DNA of 7,576 nt from Cyclobacteriaceae bacterium (GCA_025455445.1 JALOMN010000064.1:1-7576), one strand, 5' to 3'. Shown: positions 1 to 6,421, numbered from the stretch's first letter. The notes: generated by a model from the sequence alone, not told the origin. Numbers and translations are program-made.

Positions 1-858
1 ATCTCAGATGTAACAGAAGGATTTTCGCGGAACCTAAGTCTGGGCTGGCCTCCTATGCTTTGGATTAACAAATTCATAATCATCCCAATATTCCAGTTTC
101 TGCAGAGCTACTTCAGCAATTATGGTATCATTATAATACTGTTGGTGCTTTTCGTAAAGATCATTTTGTTGCCCCTTTCCTATAAGTCATATCTCGGTAT
201 GGCAAAGATGAAATTGCTGAAGCCTGAACTTGATCTCATTAAAGAAAAGAATGGTGACAACATGACCCAGGCTCAGCAGGATCAGATGAAACTGTATCAA
301 CAAGCCGGTGTGAATCCTTTCAGTGGATGCATTCCATTGTTGTTGCAAATGCCCATTCTGTTTTCGATGTTCTATTTCTTCCCTGTTTCGATTGAACTGC
401 GTCAGCAACCATTTTTATGGGCAGAAGATTTATCAACCTATGATTCCATACTTAACCTGCCTTTTGCCATTCCGTTTTATGGCAGTCACGTCAGCTTATT
501 TGTATTGTTGATGACTGCCTCTACGTTGGTTTATACGTGGCAGAACAACCAGATAAGCTCGGTGCAGGGCCCAATGAAATCCATGTCCTATATCATGCCT
601 GTGATATTCATGTTTGTGCTCAATAATTTTTCTGCAGGATTAAGTTTCTACTATTTCGTGTCAAACCTAATCACGTTTGCTCAACAGGCGATCATTAAAC
701 GCTTTGTGGATGAAGACAAAATCATGGCCGTGATGGAAGATCACAAAAAGAAAATGCTGGCAGGTGGTGGCACTGGCAAAAAGTCTAGTTTCATGAGTAA
801 ATTGGAACAAGCCATGAAGGCAAGTGAGGAAGCCAGAAAAGCCCAAAAGAAGAAGTAA
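1..858 (+). CDS. yidC: Membrane protein insertase YidC, C-terminal part (5' end outside window)
   Basis: YidC inserts and folds inner-membrane proteins, alone or with the Sec translocon. The frame is open from base 1, and the 18 codons before the first ATG (55) read as normal YidC sequence, so that ATG is internal and the gene is cut by the window edge; 285 residues are visible. The conserved insertase core is clear: a hydrophobic segment (GIIIILLVLFVKIILLPL) whose lysine (bases 157-159) sits where E. coli YidC has the groove arginine, the cytoplasmic hairpin beginning YLGMAKMKLLKPEL, then QQAGVNPFSGCIPLLLQMPI, followed by further membrane segments near bases 500-540 and 590-700. The tail is lysine-rich (ends KAQKKK), as expected of a ribosome-contacting cytoplasmic end. 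The large periplasmic domain lies upstream, outside the window. Identification is secure. The adjacency to parA is noted as a finding. Confidence 0.96.
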   Translation: MSDVTEGFSRNLSLGWPPMLWINKFIIIPIFQFLQSYFSNYGIIIILLVLFVKIILLPLSYKSYLGMAKMKLLKPELDLIKEKNGDNMTQAQQDQMKLYQQAGVNPFSGCIPLLLQMPILFSMFYFFPVSIELRQQPFLWAEDLSTYDSILNLPFAIPFYGSHVSLFVLLMTASTLVYTWQNNQISSVQGPMKSMSYIMPVIFMFVLNNFSAGLSFYYFVSNLITFAQQAIIKRFVDEDKIMAVMEDHKKKMLAGGGTGKKSSFMSKLEQAMKASEEARKAQKKK

Positions 859-874
859 AACGCACTAATTTATC

Positions 875-884
875 TGAAATTTCA
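875..884. repeat. 10-bp perfect palindrome TGAAATTTCA in the yidC-parA gap
   Basis: TGAAATTTCA reads the same on both strands. It lies 16 bases after the yidC stop and about 14 bases upstream of the proposed -33 element of parA. It has no loop or T-run and so is not a terminator. A small operator is possible, but a palindrome this short and AT-rich can easily arise by chance. Confidence 0.25.
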
Positions 885-897
885 ATTTTCGGGCATC

Positions 898-927
898 TTG
901 GTAGGTCCACACATTACCCTATATTTG
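898..927 (+). promoter_or_regulatory. Bacteroidota-type promoter for the parA-parB cluster
   Basis: CTTG with TTG at 898-900, a 19-base spacer, then TATATTTG at 920-927, an exact match to the Bacteroidota -7 consensus TAnnTTTG. Transcription would start around 932-936, giving a parA leader of about 60 bases. The same arrangement recurs before apaG and before the last gene. The start site itself is inferred. Confidence 0.7.
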
Positions 928-935
928 TAGCCCTG

Positions 936-954
936 TCTGAAAGCGTAATTCAGA
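936..954 (+). other. Small hairpin in the parA 5' leader
   Basis: TCTGAA (936-941) and TTCAGA (949-954) form a perfect 6-bp inverted repeat around a 7-base loop. It starts within a few bases of the predicted transcription start, so it would sit at the extreme 5' end of the parA mRNA, where it could stabilise the transcript, or it could act as a DNA operator. It is not followed by a T-run directly enough to be a convincing terminator. Confidence 0.35.
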
Positions 955-992
955 TGGATGATTTTTTAATCTTAATAACCACGGAGTCCTAA
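954..992 (+). CDS. Possible 12-codon leader ORF before parA (speculative)
   Basis: ATG at 954 opens a short frame reading [12 protein letters not shown] and ending TAA at 990-992, two bases before the parA ATG. It lies wholly inside the predicted parA leader and the ATG begins at the last base of the upstream hairpin. The stop-to-start spacing would permit translational coupling, and the parA SD-like GGAG lies inside it. No homology is recognised. The frame may be coincidental, since any 40-base stretch can hold such an ORF; no regulatory role can be read from the peptide. Confidence 0.2.
   Translation: MDDFLILITTES
983..986 (+). promoter_or_regulatory. SD-like ribosome binding site of parA
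   Basis: GGAG lies eight bases before the parA ATG. This is notable because most starts in this window (dapB, lepB, apaG, last gene) have no recognisable Shine-Dalgarno sequence. It supports the start at 995. Confidence 0.5.
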
Positions 993-994
993 AA

Positions 995-1768
995 ATGGGT
1001 AAAATAATCGCGATAGCGAATCAAAAAGGAGGCGTTGGAAAAACCACCACTGCCATTAACCTGGCGGCCAGTCTGGCGGTGTTAGAATGCAAGACCTTGC
1101 TTGTAGATGCCGATCCACAAGCCAATTCAACATCAGGTTTGGGCATTAATCCAAAAGAAGTAAAAAAAGGTATTTACGAATGCATGGTGGATGGTGTCAA
1201 TCCGAATGAAGTAATTGTTAAAAACGAACTTAACTTTCTGGATGTGCTCCCCTCTCACATCGACCTGGTGGGAGCTGAAGTAGAAATGGTGAACATTGAG
1301 CACCGTGAAGAAAAGATGAAGCTAGCGTTGGATAAAATTAAAGACAACTATGATTTCATTATCATCGATTGCTCGCCTTCGCTTGGATTAATCACCATTA
1401 ACTCACTGACCGCGGCCGATTCAGTAATGATACCGGTGCAATGCGAATATTTTGCGCTGGAAGGTTTAGGCAAATTATTGAATACCATAAAAATTATCCA
1501 GACTCGCCTAAATCCAAAGTTGGAAATTGAAGGCATCCTTCTCACCCTATATGATTCGCGCACTTCGTTGGGCAATCAGGTTGTGGAAGAAGTAAGAACC
1601 CATTTCAAAAATATTGCATTCAATACAATTATTCCACGCAACGTAAAATTGAGTGAAGCACCCAGTTTTGGTTTGCCTGTGATTGTTCATGATGCGGAAA
1701 GCAAAGGAGCGATTAGTTATTTAAACCTGGCGCGTGAAATTTTAGATAAAAACGGAATATCAAAATGA
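995..1768 (+). CDS. parA: Chromosome-partitioning ATPase ParA (Soj type)
   Basis: ParA is a Walker ATPase that dimerises on ATP, binds nucleoid DNA nonspecifically and moves ParB-parS complexes, segregating the origin region. The 257-residue length fits chromosomal Soj proteins, which lack the N-terminal helix-turn-helix of plasmid ParAs. The deviant Walker A KGGVGKTT spans residues 11-18, with the signature lysine at K11 and the nucleotide-binding lysine at K16. VDADPQ (37-42) carries the catalytic-type aspartate D40. Walker B is [11 protein letters not shown] (121-131, D125). Motif [15 protein letters not shown] (186-200) holds the arginine R189 that in Bacillus Soj binds DNA. The GGAG before the ATG supports the start. 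The stop overlaps the parB start as ATGA, implying co-translation. All catalytic motifs are intact. Confidence 0.97.
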   Translation: MGKIIAIANQKGGVGKTTTAINLAASLAVLECKTLLVDADPQANSTSGLGINPKEVKKGIYECMVDGVNPNEVIVKNELNFLDVLPSHIDLVGAEVEMVNIEHREEKMKLALDKIKDNYDFIIIDCSPSLGLITINSLTAADSVMIPVQCEYFALEGLGKLLNTIKIIQTRLNPKLEIEGILLTLYDSRTSLGNQVVEEVRTHFKNIAFNTIIPRNVKLSEAPSFGLPVIVHDAESKGAISYLNLAREILDKNGISK

Positions 1769-2679
1769 GCAAGAAAAAAGCATTGGGAAGAGGACTTAGT
1801 GCGCTTTTAAGTGATACTCCCGAAGATGATAAATTAGAAGTAGATGTAAATGTTACTCCATCATCGACTGCCGCACGCACGCATGAAAACCTGAATGAAA
1901 TACCGCTGGATGAAATTGAAACGAACCCTTTTCAACCACGCCAGTATTTTGACCAGCAAGCATTAAGTGAACTGGCAGATTCAATAAAAGTACATGGTAT
2001 CATCCAGCCGATTACAGTGCGCAAACTGGCTGACCATCAATATCAGCTAATTTCTGGTGAGCGAAGATTTCAGGCATCTAAACTGGCAGGTTTAACCCGG
2101 GTGCCCGCTTATGTGCGCCTGGCGGATGACCAGCAAATGCTGGAGATGGCGTTGATTGAAAATATTCAGCGTGAAAATCTCAACCCCATTGAAATTTCTT
2201 TAAGCTATCAGCGCCTAATCTCAGAATGCAATCTGAAACAGGAAGAGCTCGGTGATCGTGTGGGTAAAAACAGATCTACCGTCACCAACTATCTGCGTTT
2301 ACTTAAACTTCCACCAGATATTCAAATTGCGTTGCGCGATAATAAAATATCCATGGGGCATGCACGCGCCATCATCAATGTAGACAATCCGGAATCACAG
2401 CTATATATCTTCAAAAAAATACTCTCCGAAGATTTATCCGTACGTAAGGTTGAAGAATTAGCCAGGGAAGTGATGGCCGGAACCAAGGCGCAGCCAGTAA
2501 ATTCCGGACAGACAGCCACCTCCAGTCAATCGAAAGAAATATCCCAGTTGCAATCACAACTATCATCACATTTTGGCACGAAAGTTAGTGTAAAGAGTGA
2601 CGGCAAGAAGGGCGACATCCGTATTCCTTTTCTTTCTATTGAAGACCTCAACCGAATACTTGATATCTTAAAAATCTAA
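1765..2679 (+). CDS. parB: Chromosome-partitioning CTPase/parS-binding protein ParB (Spo0J)
   Basis: ParB loads at parS, closes as a CTP-dependent DNA clamp, spreads, and stimulates ParA. The 304 residues show the full chromosomal architecture. An N-terminal [10 protein letters not shown] motif (6-15) is the ParA-contacting, ATPase-stimulating peptide. The CTP-binding N domain holds GIIQPITVR (78-86), GERRFQAS (98-105) and ENIQREN (132-138). A helix-turn-helix for parS recognition covers about 158-183 ([20 protein letters not shown]). After a Q/S/T-rich linker (about 240-258) comes the C-terminal dimerisation domain (about 259-304). The start overlaps the parA stop by four bases and preserves the ALGRG motif at the usual place. 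I saw no CACGTG-centred parS-like palindrome in the window, so its target should lie elsewhere. Confidence 0.97.
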   Translation: MSKKKALGRGLSALLSDTPEDDKLEVDVNVTPSSTAARTHENLNEIPLDEIETNPFQPRQYFDQQALSELADSIKVHGIIQPITVRKLADHQYQLISGERRFQASKLAGLTRVPAYVRLADDQQMLEMALIENIQRENLNPIEISLSYQRLISECNLKQEELGDRVGKNRSTVTNYLRLLKLPPDIQIALRDNKISMGHARAIINVDNPESQLYIFKKILSEDLSVRKVEELAREVMAGTKAQPVNSGQTATSSQSKEISQLQSQLSSHFGTKVSVKSDGKKGDIRIPFLSIEDLNRILDILKI

Positions 2680-2680
2680 C

Positions 2681-3283
2681 ATGCGCGTTGTTATTTTTCT
2701 TGTGTCCTTGCTGATAACCGCGCAGGGTGTCTTGTCGCAAGAAATAAAAACTGATAGTGCAATTACTGTCCAGCCGCCTGATACTGCCTTCATTAAAAGT
2801 GATGCCCCTGTGGTAGAGATTGATTCCTATGCAAAGAAGTATGACCCGCGCAAGGCCATGCTTTACTCAGCGGTGTTTCCCGGGGCGGGCCAGTTGTATA
2901 ATAAGAAATATTGGAAAGCACCAATTGTATATGGTGGTTTCGTGATCCTCCTGTCGACCGTCAACTATTATAATGATTTATATAAGTTCTATCGCAATGA
3001 ATTATTTTTTTTAATAAACGACCCAACTAATCCTCCGCTCAGCCCGAGTAATTACACAGAAGATCAGTTGCGAACTTTTATTGACCGCAGCAGGCGCGAG
3101 CGGGATTTTTTTTTAATACTAAATGGTTTTTGGTACATTCTTCAAATGGTAGATGCACATGTGGATGCTCACCTGAAAGAATTTGATCTCAATCCAAAAA
3201 TGCAGGTAAGAATTGAACCGATGCACGAAAATTCAATGATGGTTGGTCGCAGCACCGGCATCGCGCTAAAGATTAAATTTTAA
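2681..3283 (+). CDS. DUF5683 family membrane protein
   Basis: Function unknown. The 200 residues begin with a probable signal peptide (hydrophobic core VVIFLVSLLITA, possible cleavage near LSQ-E at 20/21), then a polar segment (21-55). The DUF5683 core follows: KAMLYSAVFPGAGQLYNKKYW (59-79), a membrane segment about 80-97, and a second hydrophobic stretch about 143-158 (FFLILNGFWYILQMVDAHV). A short basic beta-like tail ends KIKF. The PGAGQLYNKKYW element resembles the turn found in small TM2-like membrane proteins. The ATG lies one base after the parB stop, so it is almost certainly co-transcribed and probably translationally coupled. That placement, recalled as frequent in Bacteroidota, suggests an envelope role linked to segregation, but this is inference. 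Runs of 8 and 9 thymines lie inside the gene (3005-3012, 3106-3114). Confidence 0.88.
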   Translation: MRVVIFLVSLLITAQGVLSQEIKTDSAITVQPPDTAFIKSDAPVVEIDSYAKKYDPRKAMLYSAVFPGAGQLYNKKYWKAPIVYGGFVILLSTVNYYNDLYKFYRNELFFLINDPTNPPLSPSNYTEDQLRTFIDRSRRERDFFLILNGFWYILQMVDAHVDAHLKEFDLNPKMQVRIEPMHENSMMVGRSTGIALKIKF

Positions 3284-3302
3284 CCAGAAATTTTAAAAAT
3301 AC
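3284..3302 (+). repeat. AT-rich motif CCAGA-(AA)-TTTTAAAAA-TAC before dapB
   Basis: The 19-base stretch right after the DUF5683 stop closely matches bases 4066-4083, which lie directly before lepB (CCAGA, TTTTAAAAA and TAC shared, differing by two bases missing and one extra A). Both copies sit between a stop codon and the next ATG in the same cluster. It contains no exact TAnnTTTG box. It could be an upstream AT-rich promoter or processing element, or chance similarity of AT-rich spacers. Confidence 0.3.
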
Positions 3303-3327
3303 ATTAACACCATACACTTTCTAGGAC

Positions 3328-4035
3328 ATGAAAATTTTATTAATCGGATATGGCAAAATGGGTAAAACCATTGAACAGATTGCGGTAAAGCGTGGTCATG
3401 AAATTGTTGGAAAAATTGATGTAGGTGACTCACTGACTCAATTTGATAAACAAGCTGATGTTGCGATAGAGTTTACCCAGCCGGAAGCAGCCATCCAAAA
3501 CCTAAAGACCTGCTTTGAAAAAAATATTCCGGTGGTATGTGGCACCACGGGCTGGAGGCAGCACCAGGTAGAAGTGGAATCTTATTGTAAAGAAAAGAAT
3601 GGAACACTTTTATGGTCATCAAACTTTAGTTTAGGGGTAAATCTGTTTTTTAAACTGAATGAATACCTCGCTAAAATGATGAATCGCTACACGCAATACG
3701 AAGTATCCATTGATGAAACACATCATACACAAAAAAAGGATGCCCCAAGCGGCACAGCTATCACTTTGGCGGAAGGAGTACTCGCTAATCTAACCAGAAA
3801 GAAAAAATGGGTTTCAGGTGCCAACGACAACCCGGAATCTCTCGTTATAAACTCATTTAGAGTAGACCCTGCACCTGGCACACACACCATTAAATATCAT
3901 TCTGTGGTGGATGATATCGAAATAACACATACTGCGCACTCACGCGAAGGATTCGCATTAGGTGCAGTAATGGTGGCTGAATGGTTAAAGGGGAAAAACG
4001 GAATATTTAGTATGGATGATTTTTTACAGTTGTAA
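3328..4035 (+). CDS. dapB: 4-hydroxy-tetrahydrodipicolinate reductase DapB
   Basis: DapB reduces the DapA product with NAD(P)H to tetrahydrodipicolinate, on the path to meso-diaminopimelate (peptidoglycan) and lysine, in the cytoplasm. The Rossmann fingerprint GYGKMG is at residues 7-12, and an acidic D31 after the second strand suggests NADH can be used. VCGTTGW (70-76) is the conserved nucleotide-side loop. The catalytic segment ETHHTQKKDAPSGTA (130-144) gives H132 and K136 as equivalents of E. coli H159 and K163. SREGFALGAVMVAEW (205-219) is the closing family motif. At 235 residues it is shorter than the E. coli enzyme (273), which fits the compact Bacteroidota form. It follows the DUF5683 gene by 44 bases with no clear SD. 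No lysine riboswitch fits in that gap, so readthrough from the parA promoter is likely. Confidence 0.96.
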   Translation: MKILLIGYGKMGKTIEQIAVKRGHEIVGKIDVGDSLTQFDKQADVAIEFTQPEAAIQNLKTCFEKNIPVVCGTTGWRQHQVEVESYCKEKNGTLLWSSNFSLGVNLFFKLNEYLAKMMNRYTQYEVSIDETHHTQKKDAPSGTAITLAEGVLANLTRKKKWVSGANDNPESLVINSFRVDPAPGTHTIKYHSVVDDIEITHTAHSREGFALGAVMVAEWLKGKNGIFSMDDFLQL

Positions 4036-4065
4036 CCGTTACTAACTCAAAAATCATTTTATTTG

Positions 4066-4083
4066 CCAGATTTTAAAAAATAC
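4066..4083 (+). repeat. Second copy of the AT-rich motif, before lepB
   Basis: CCAGATTTTAAAAAATAC ends seven bases before the lepB ATG and is nearly the same as 3284-3302 before dapB. Just upstream, TTTATTTG (4058-4065) misses the Bacteroidota -7 consensus by one base but has no TTG at the right distance (the nearest, at 4030-4032, is 25 bases away), so I do not call a promoter. Confidence 0.3.
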
Positions 4084-4090
4084 GCTTACT

Positions 4091-5221
4091 ATGAATTGGA
4101 AGTTTTGGGAGAAAAAGAAGCAAACTGAAGTGAAACCAAAGTCGGCCGTGCGCGAATGGTGGGATGCGATTCTGTTCGCTGTCGTGGCAGCCACACTTAT
4201 CCGATGGTTGATTATGGAAGCATACACCATCCCTACTCCTTCCATGGAAAACTCGATGTTGGTGGGTGATTTTCTATTCGTAAGCAAATTCCATTATGGA
4301 ACCCGTACACCCCGCACACCACTGCAAATACCTTTAACACATCAGAAGATTTGGTTTACAGAAATCCCTTCCTATGTGGATTGGGTTCAATTACCCTATT
4401 TCCGCCTGCCCGGTTTTAGCAAAGTTAAACGTGGTGATGTAGTAGTATTTAACATACCACCCAAAGATCTAAATGAAGGCAAAGACTTTCCGGTCGACTT
4501 AAAAACAAATTATATCAAACGCTGTGTTGCCGCATCGGGCGATGTGATTGAGATTAAAGACAAACAGGTATATATCAATGGCGAGGCACAGGAGAATCCT
4601 GCAGATATGCAATTCAGTTATCTCGTTACTGCCCGAGACGAAATTAATCAACGCAATCTGGATAATCTGAAATTAGATCCGGATGATTACAATTATTTAG
4701 GTCGTCCGGAAAATGACAAAGCGGTGTACCAGATGTTTATCACGAAAGCAAAGGCTGAAGAGCTTAAAACGCTTCCCTACGTACTTTCCGTAAATGACGA
4801 TTACCGCACTAGTGAAGGAGTTGATTACAGAATTTTTCCAGGCGTAAAATATACGCCCTGGAATGGTGACAATTATGGTCCGCTTACCATCCCGAAAGAA
4901 GGGATGACCATTCCTGTGAACGATTCCACAATGACCATCTATAGCAGCGTAATTCGTAACTATGATTTCAATAACGATGTGAAAATCGATAGTGGTAGAT
5001 TAGTTATCGATGGAAAAGAATTGAAAGAATATACCTTCAAACAGAATTACTATTTCATGATGGGCGACAATCGTCATAACTCACTCGACTCGCGCTATTG
5101 GGGATTTGTGCCTGAAGATCATATCGTAGGAAAAGGATTCTTTATATGGCTTTCAATTGATAAATACGCCAGCTTCTTCAATAAGATTAGATGGAAGCGA
5201 TTCTTGAAATCGGTTGATTAA
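4091..5221 (+). CDS. lepB: Signal peptidase I LepB with long domain-II insert
   Basis: LepB cleaves signal peptides from exported proteins at the outer face of the inner membrane using a Ser/Lys dyad. One membrane anchor spans about residues 24-42 (WWDAILFAVVAATLIRWLI), followed directly by box B TIPTPSMENSM (46-56) with nucleophile S51. Box D, YIKRCVAASGD (141-151), supplies the general-base lysine K143. Box E, MGDNRHNSLDSRYWG (324-338), completes the fold. Box D and box E are separated by about 170 residues, far more than in Gram-positive enzymes, and two smaller inserts (about 68-108 and 122-138) precede box D. The 376-residue total matches long Bacteroidota LepBs. The N-terminus (WKFWEKKKQ) is a basic cytosolic tail. 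No SD precedes the ATG; 55 bases separate it from dapB. It is the last gene of the cluster, before a hairpin. Confidence 0.95.
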   Translation: MNWKFWEKKKQTEVKPKSAVREWWDAILFAVVAATLIRWLIMEAYTIPTPSMENSMLVGDFLFVSKFHYGTRTPRTPLQIPLTHQKIWFTEIPSYVDWVQLPYFRLPGFSKVKRGDVVVFNIPPKDLNEGKDFPVDLKTNYIKRCVAASGDVIEIKDKQVYINGEAQENPADMQFSYLVTARDEINQRNLDNLKLDPDDYNYLGRPENDKAVYQMFITKAKAEELKTLPYVLSVNDDYRTSEGVDYRIFPGVKYTPWNGDNYGPLTIPKEGMTIPVNDSTMTIYSSVIRNYDFNNDVKIDSGRLVIDGKELKEYTFKQNYYFMMGDNRHNSLDSRYWGFVPEDHIVGKGFFIWLSIDKYASFFNKIRWKRFLKSVD

Positions 5222-5267
5222 TCTGCTGAATCAGGATAAAAATTAAGGAATTCGTTTAGTCAATTGT

Positions 5268-5295
5268 TAACTGAAGTAATTTTATACTTCAGTTA
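5268..5295. terminator. Bidirectional hairpin terminator between lepB and ung
   Basis: TAACTGAAGTA (5268-5278) and TACTTCAGTTA (5285-5295) are an exact 11-bp inverted repeat with a 6-base loop. It lies between two convergent genes: 46 bases after the lepB stop and immediately touching the ung stop on the other strand. No strong T-run follows on either strand and the stem is AT-rich, so it is not a textbook intrinsic terminator, but position and perfect symmetry argue for a shared transcript end. Confidence 0.65.
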
Positions 5296-5964
5296 TTACC
5301 AATCGATTTCTTTTTGCCCTTTGCTCTTTAAATACTCATTGGTTTTGCTGAAGTGCCGGCATCCGAAAAAACCTCTGTCGGCTGAGAATGGTGAAGGATG
5401 CGCAGACATCAATACAAGGTGCTTATTTCTGTCAATCAAATCACCTTTTTTCTGGGCATAGGCACCCCACAAAAGGAATACGATATTCTTTCGTTTTTCA
5501 GAAATGAGTCTTATCACTGCATCTGTAAAATCTTCCCATCCCTTCTTTTGATGAGAGCCTGGTGCAGATGCTCGCACAGTTAGCGTGGCATTGAGTAACA
5601 ATACACCCTGTTTGGCCCATCGTTCCAGGTCTCCATTTTTGGGGATTGGTTTACCTAAATCATTATGTATTTCCTTAAAGATATTTTTAAGTGAGGGTGG
5701 CATGGTCACATCTTCTCTCACAGAAAAGCAAAGACCGTTTGCCTGGCCAGGCCCATGATAAGGATCTTGTCCAATGATTACCACTTTTACCTGCTCAAAG
5801 TCTGCACAATCAAACGCTTTGAATATTTCCTTGCCCGGTGGATATACCGTTTGGGCCTTATATTCGGACTTCACGAACTCAATGAGGCTTTTAAAATAAG
5901 GCTTTTCGAATTCCGGTTTTAGCATTTCCTTCCAGGAAGGGGCAATTTTAACGTCTCCGTTCAT
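5296..5964 (-). CDS. ung: Uracil-DNA glycosylase, family 1
   Basis: Ung removes uracil from DNA (from cytosine deamination or dUTP incorporation), starting base-excision repair. The 222 residues match family-1 size. The water-activating motif GQDPYHGPGQANGLCFSV spans 65-82, with catalytic D67, the uracil-stacking and discriminating Y69, and H70. PPSLKNIFKEI (89-99) is the conserved loop. LLLNATLTV (122-130) gives the uracil-specificity asparagine N125. SAHPSPFSADRGFFGCRHF (187-205) carries catalytic H189. The DNA-intercalating position, leucine in E. coli HPSPLSA, is phenylalanine here (F193). It is the only leftward gene in the window, convergent with lepB and divergent from apaG across 70 bases. 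The ATG chosen gives the standard N-terminus; TATTTTTC about 40 bases upstream on this strand is a near-match -7 box only. Confidence 0.97.
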   Translation of the reverse strand: MNGDVKIAPSWKEMLKPEFEKPYFKSLIEFVKSEYKAQTVYPPGKEIFKAFDCADFEQVKVVIIGQDPYHGPGQANGLCFSVREDVTMPPSLKNIFKEIHNDLGKPIPKNGDLERWAKQGVLLLNATLTVRASAPGSHQKKGWEDFTDAVIRLISEKRKNIVFLLWGAYAQKKGDLIDRNKHLVLMSAHPSPFSADRGFFGCRHFSKTNEYLKSKGQKEIDW

Positions 5965-6000
5965 TTATTATATTTTCTTTGAATGAATCTGCGAAGCAGG

Positions 6001-6029
6001 TTGAAAAATAGAAAAAATTGATATTTTTG
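6001..6029 (+). promoter_or_regulatory. Bacteroidota-type promoter for apaG, almost touching the start codon
   Basis: TTG at 6001-6003, an 18-base spacer, then TATTTTTG at 6022-6029, an exact TAnnTTTG -7 box. The box ends five bases before the apaG ATG, so transcription should start at or within a few bases of the A of the start codon, predicting a leaderless or near-leaderless mRNA. The 18-base spacer is slightly shorter than at the other two promoters in the window. Confidence 0.6.
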
Positions 6030-6034
6030 AACGC

Positions 6035-6421
6035 ATGATCGCGGAAATAACACAAGGTATTAAAGTAAGCGTGGAAACTGAGTATCAACCCAGCTACTCA
6101 AGCCCCAGTCAGTATCATTATGTTTTTACCTACCGCATCACCATCGAAAATCAAAGCGAGTTTACCATTCAACTATTACGCAGGCACTGGCATATTCATG
6201 ATGCCGGATATACGATGCGTGAAGTAGAAGGCGAAGGTGTAGTGGGTCAGCAGCCTGTGCTTGAACCCGGTCAGGTGCACCAGTATGTTTCAGGCTGCAA
6301 TTTAAAATCAGGTATAGGAAAAATGGTAGGAACCTACCAGATTGAACGCATCGTAGATGGTGTGAAGTTTGAAGTAGTAGTGCCTGAATTTACCATGACA
6401 GCTCCGTTGCGCCTTAACTAA
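6035..6421 (+). CDS. apaG: ApaG family protein (Co2+/Mg2+ efflux-associated)
   Basis: A single ApaG domain (fibronectin-III-like beta sandwich) fills the 128 residues, the usual length of the family. Recognisable pieces are the start MIAEITQGIKVSVETEYQP, the strand FTYRITIENQSEFTIQLLRRHW (31-52), the glycine-rich signature EVEGEGVVGQQPVLEPG (58-74), and QYVSGCNLKSGIGKMVGTYQ (77-96). The family was named in enterobacteria, where corD/apaG mutants affect cobalt resistance and Mg2+ efflux; the molecular activity remains unclear, and the domain is also found in eukaryotic F-box proteins and PolDIP2. It is not next to ksgA or apaH here, unlike in enterobacteria. The start is fixed by the family N-terminus and has no SD; the promoter lies directly before it. 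Confidence 0.95.
   Translation: MIAEITQGIKVSVETEYQPSYSSPSQYHYVFTYRITIENQSEFTIQLLRRHWHIHDAGYTMREVEGEGVVGQQPVLEPGQVHQYVSGCNLKSGIGKMVGTYQIERIVDGVKFEVVVPEFTMTAPLRLN

Noticed and set aside
3284..3327. A lysine riboswitch or other leader regulator before dapB
   Set aside because: The gap is only 44 bases, too short for an L-box, and shows no stable stem.
954..4026. Identical 15-mer ATGGATGATTTTTTA in the parA leader (954-968) and near the dapB 3' end (4012-4026)
   Set aside because: The second copy encodes the conserved C-terminal MDDFL of DapB, and the match is AT-rich; most likely coincidence rather than a mobile or regulatory repeat.
5264..5583. Short rightward open frames across the 3' part of ung
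   Set aside because: They lie antisense to well-conserved ung coding sequence (catalytic His loop and Asn motif) and give low-complexity peptides without family features.
5989..5999. CTGC-GAA-GCAG mini-hairpin in the ung/apaG divergent region
   Set aside because: A 4-bp stem with a 3-base loop is common by chance. It is neither placed as a terminator nor long enough for a convincing operator.
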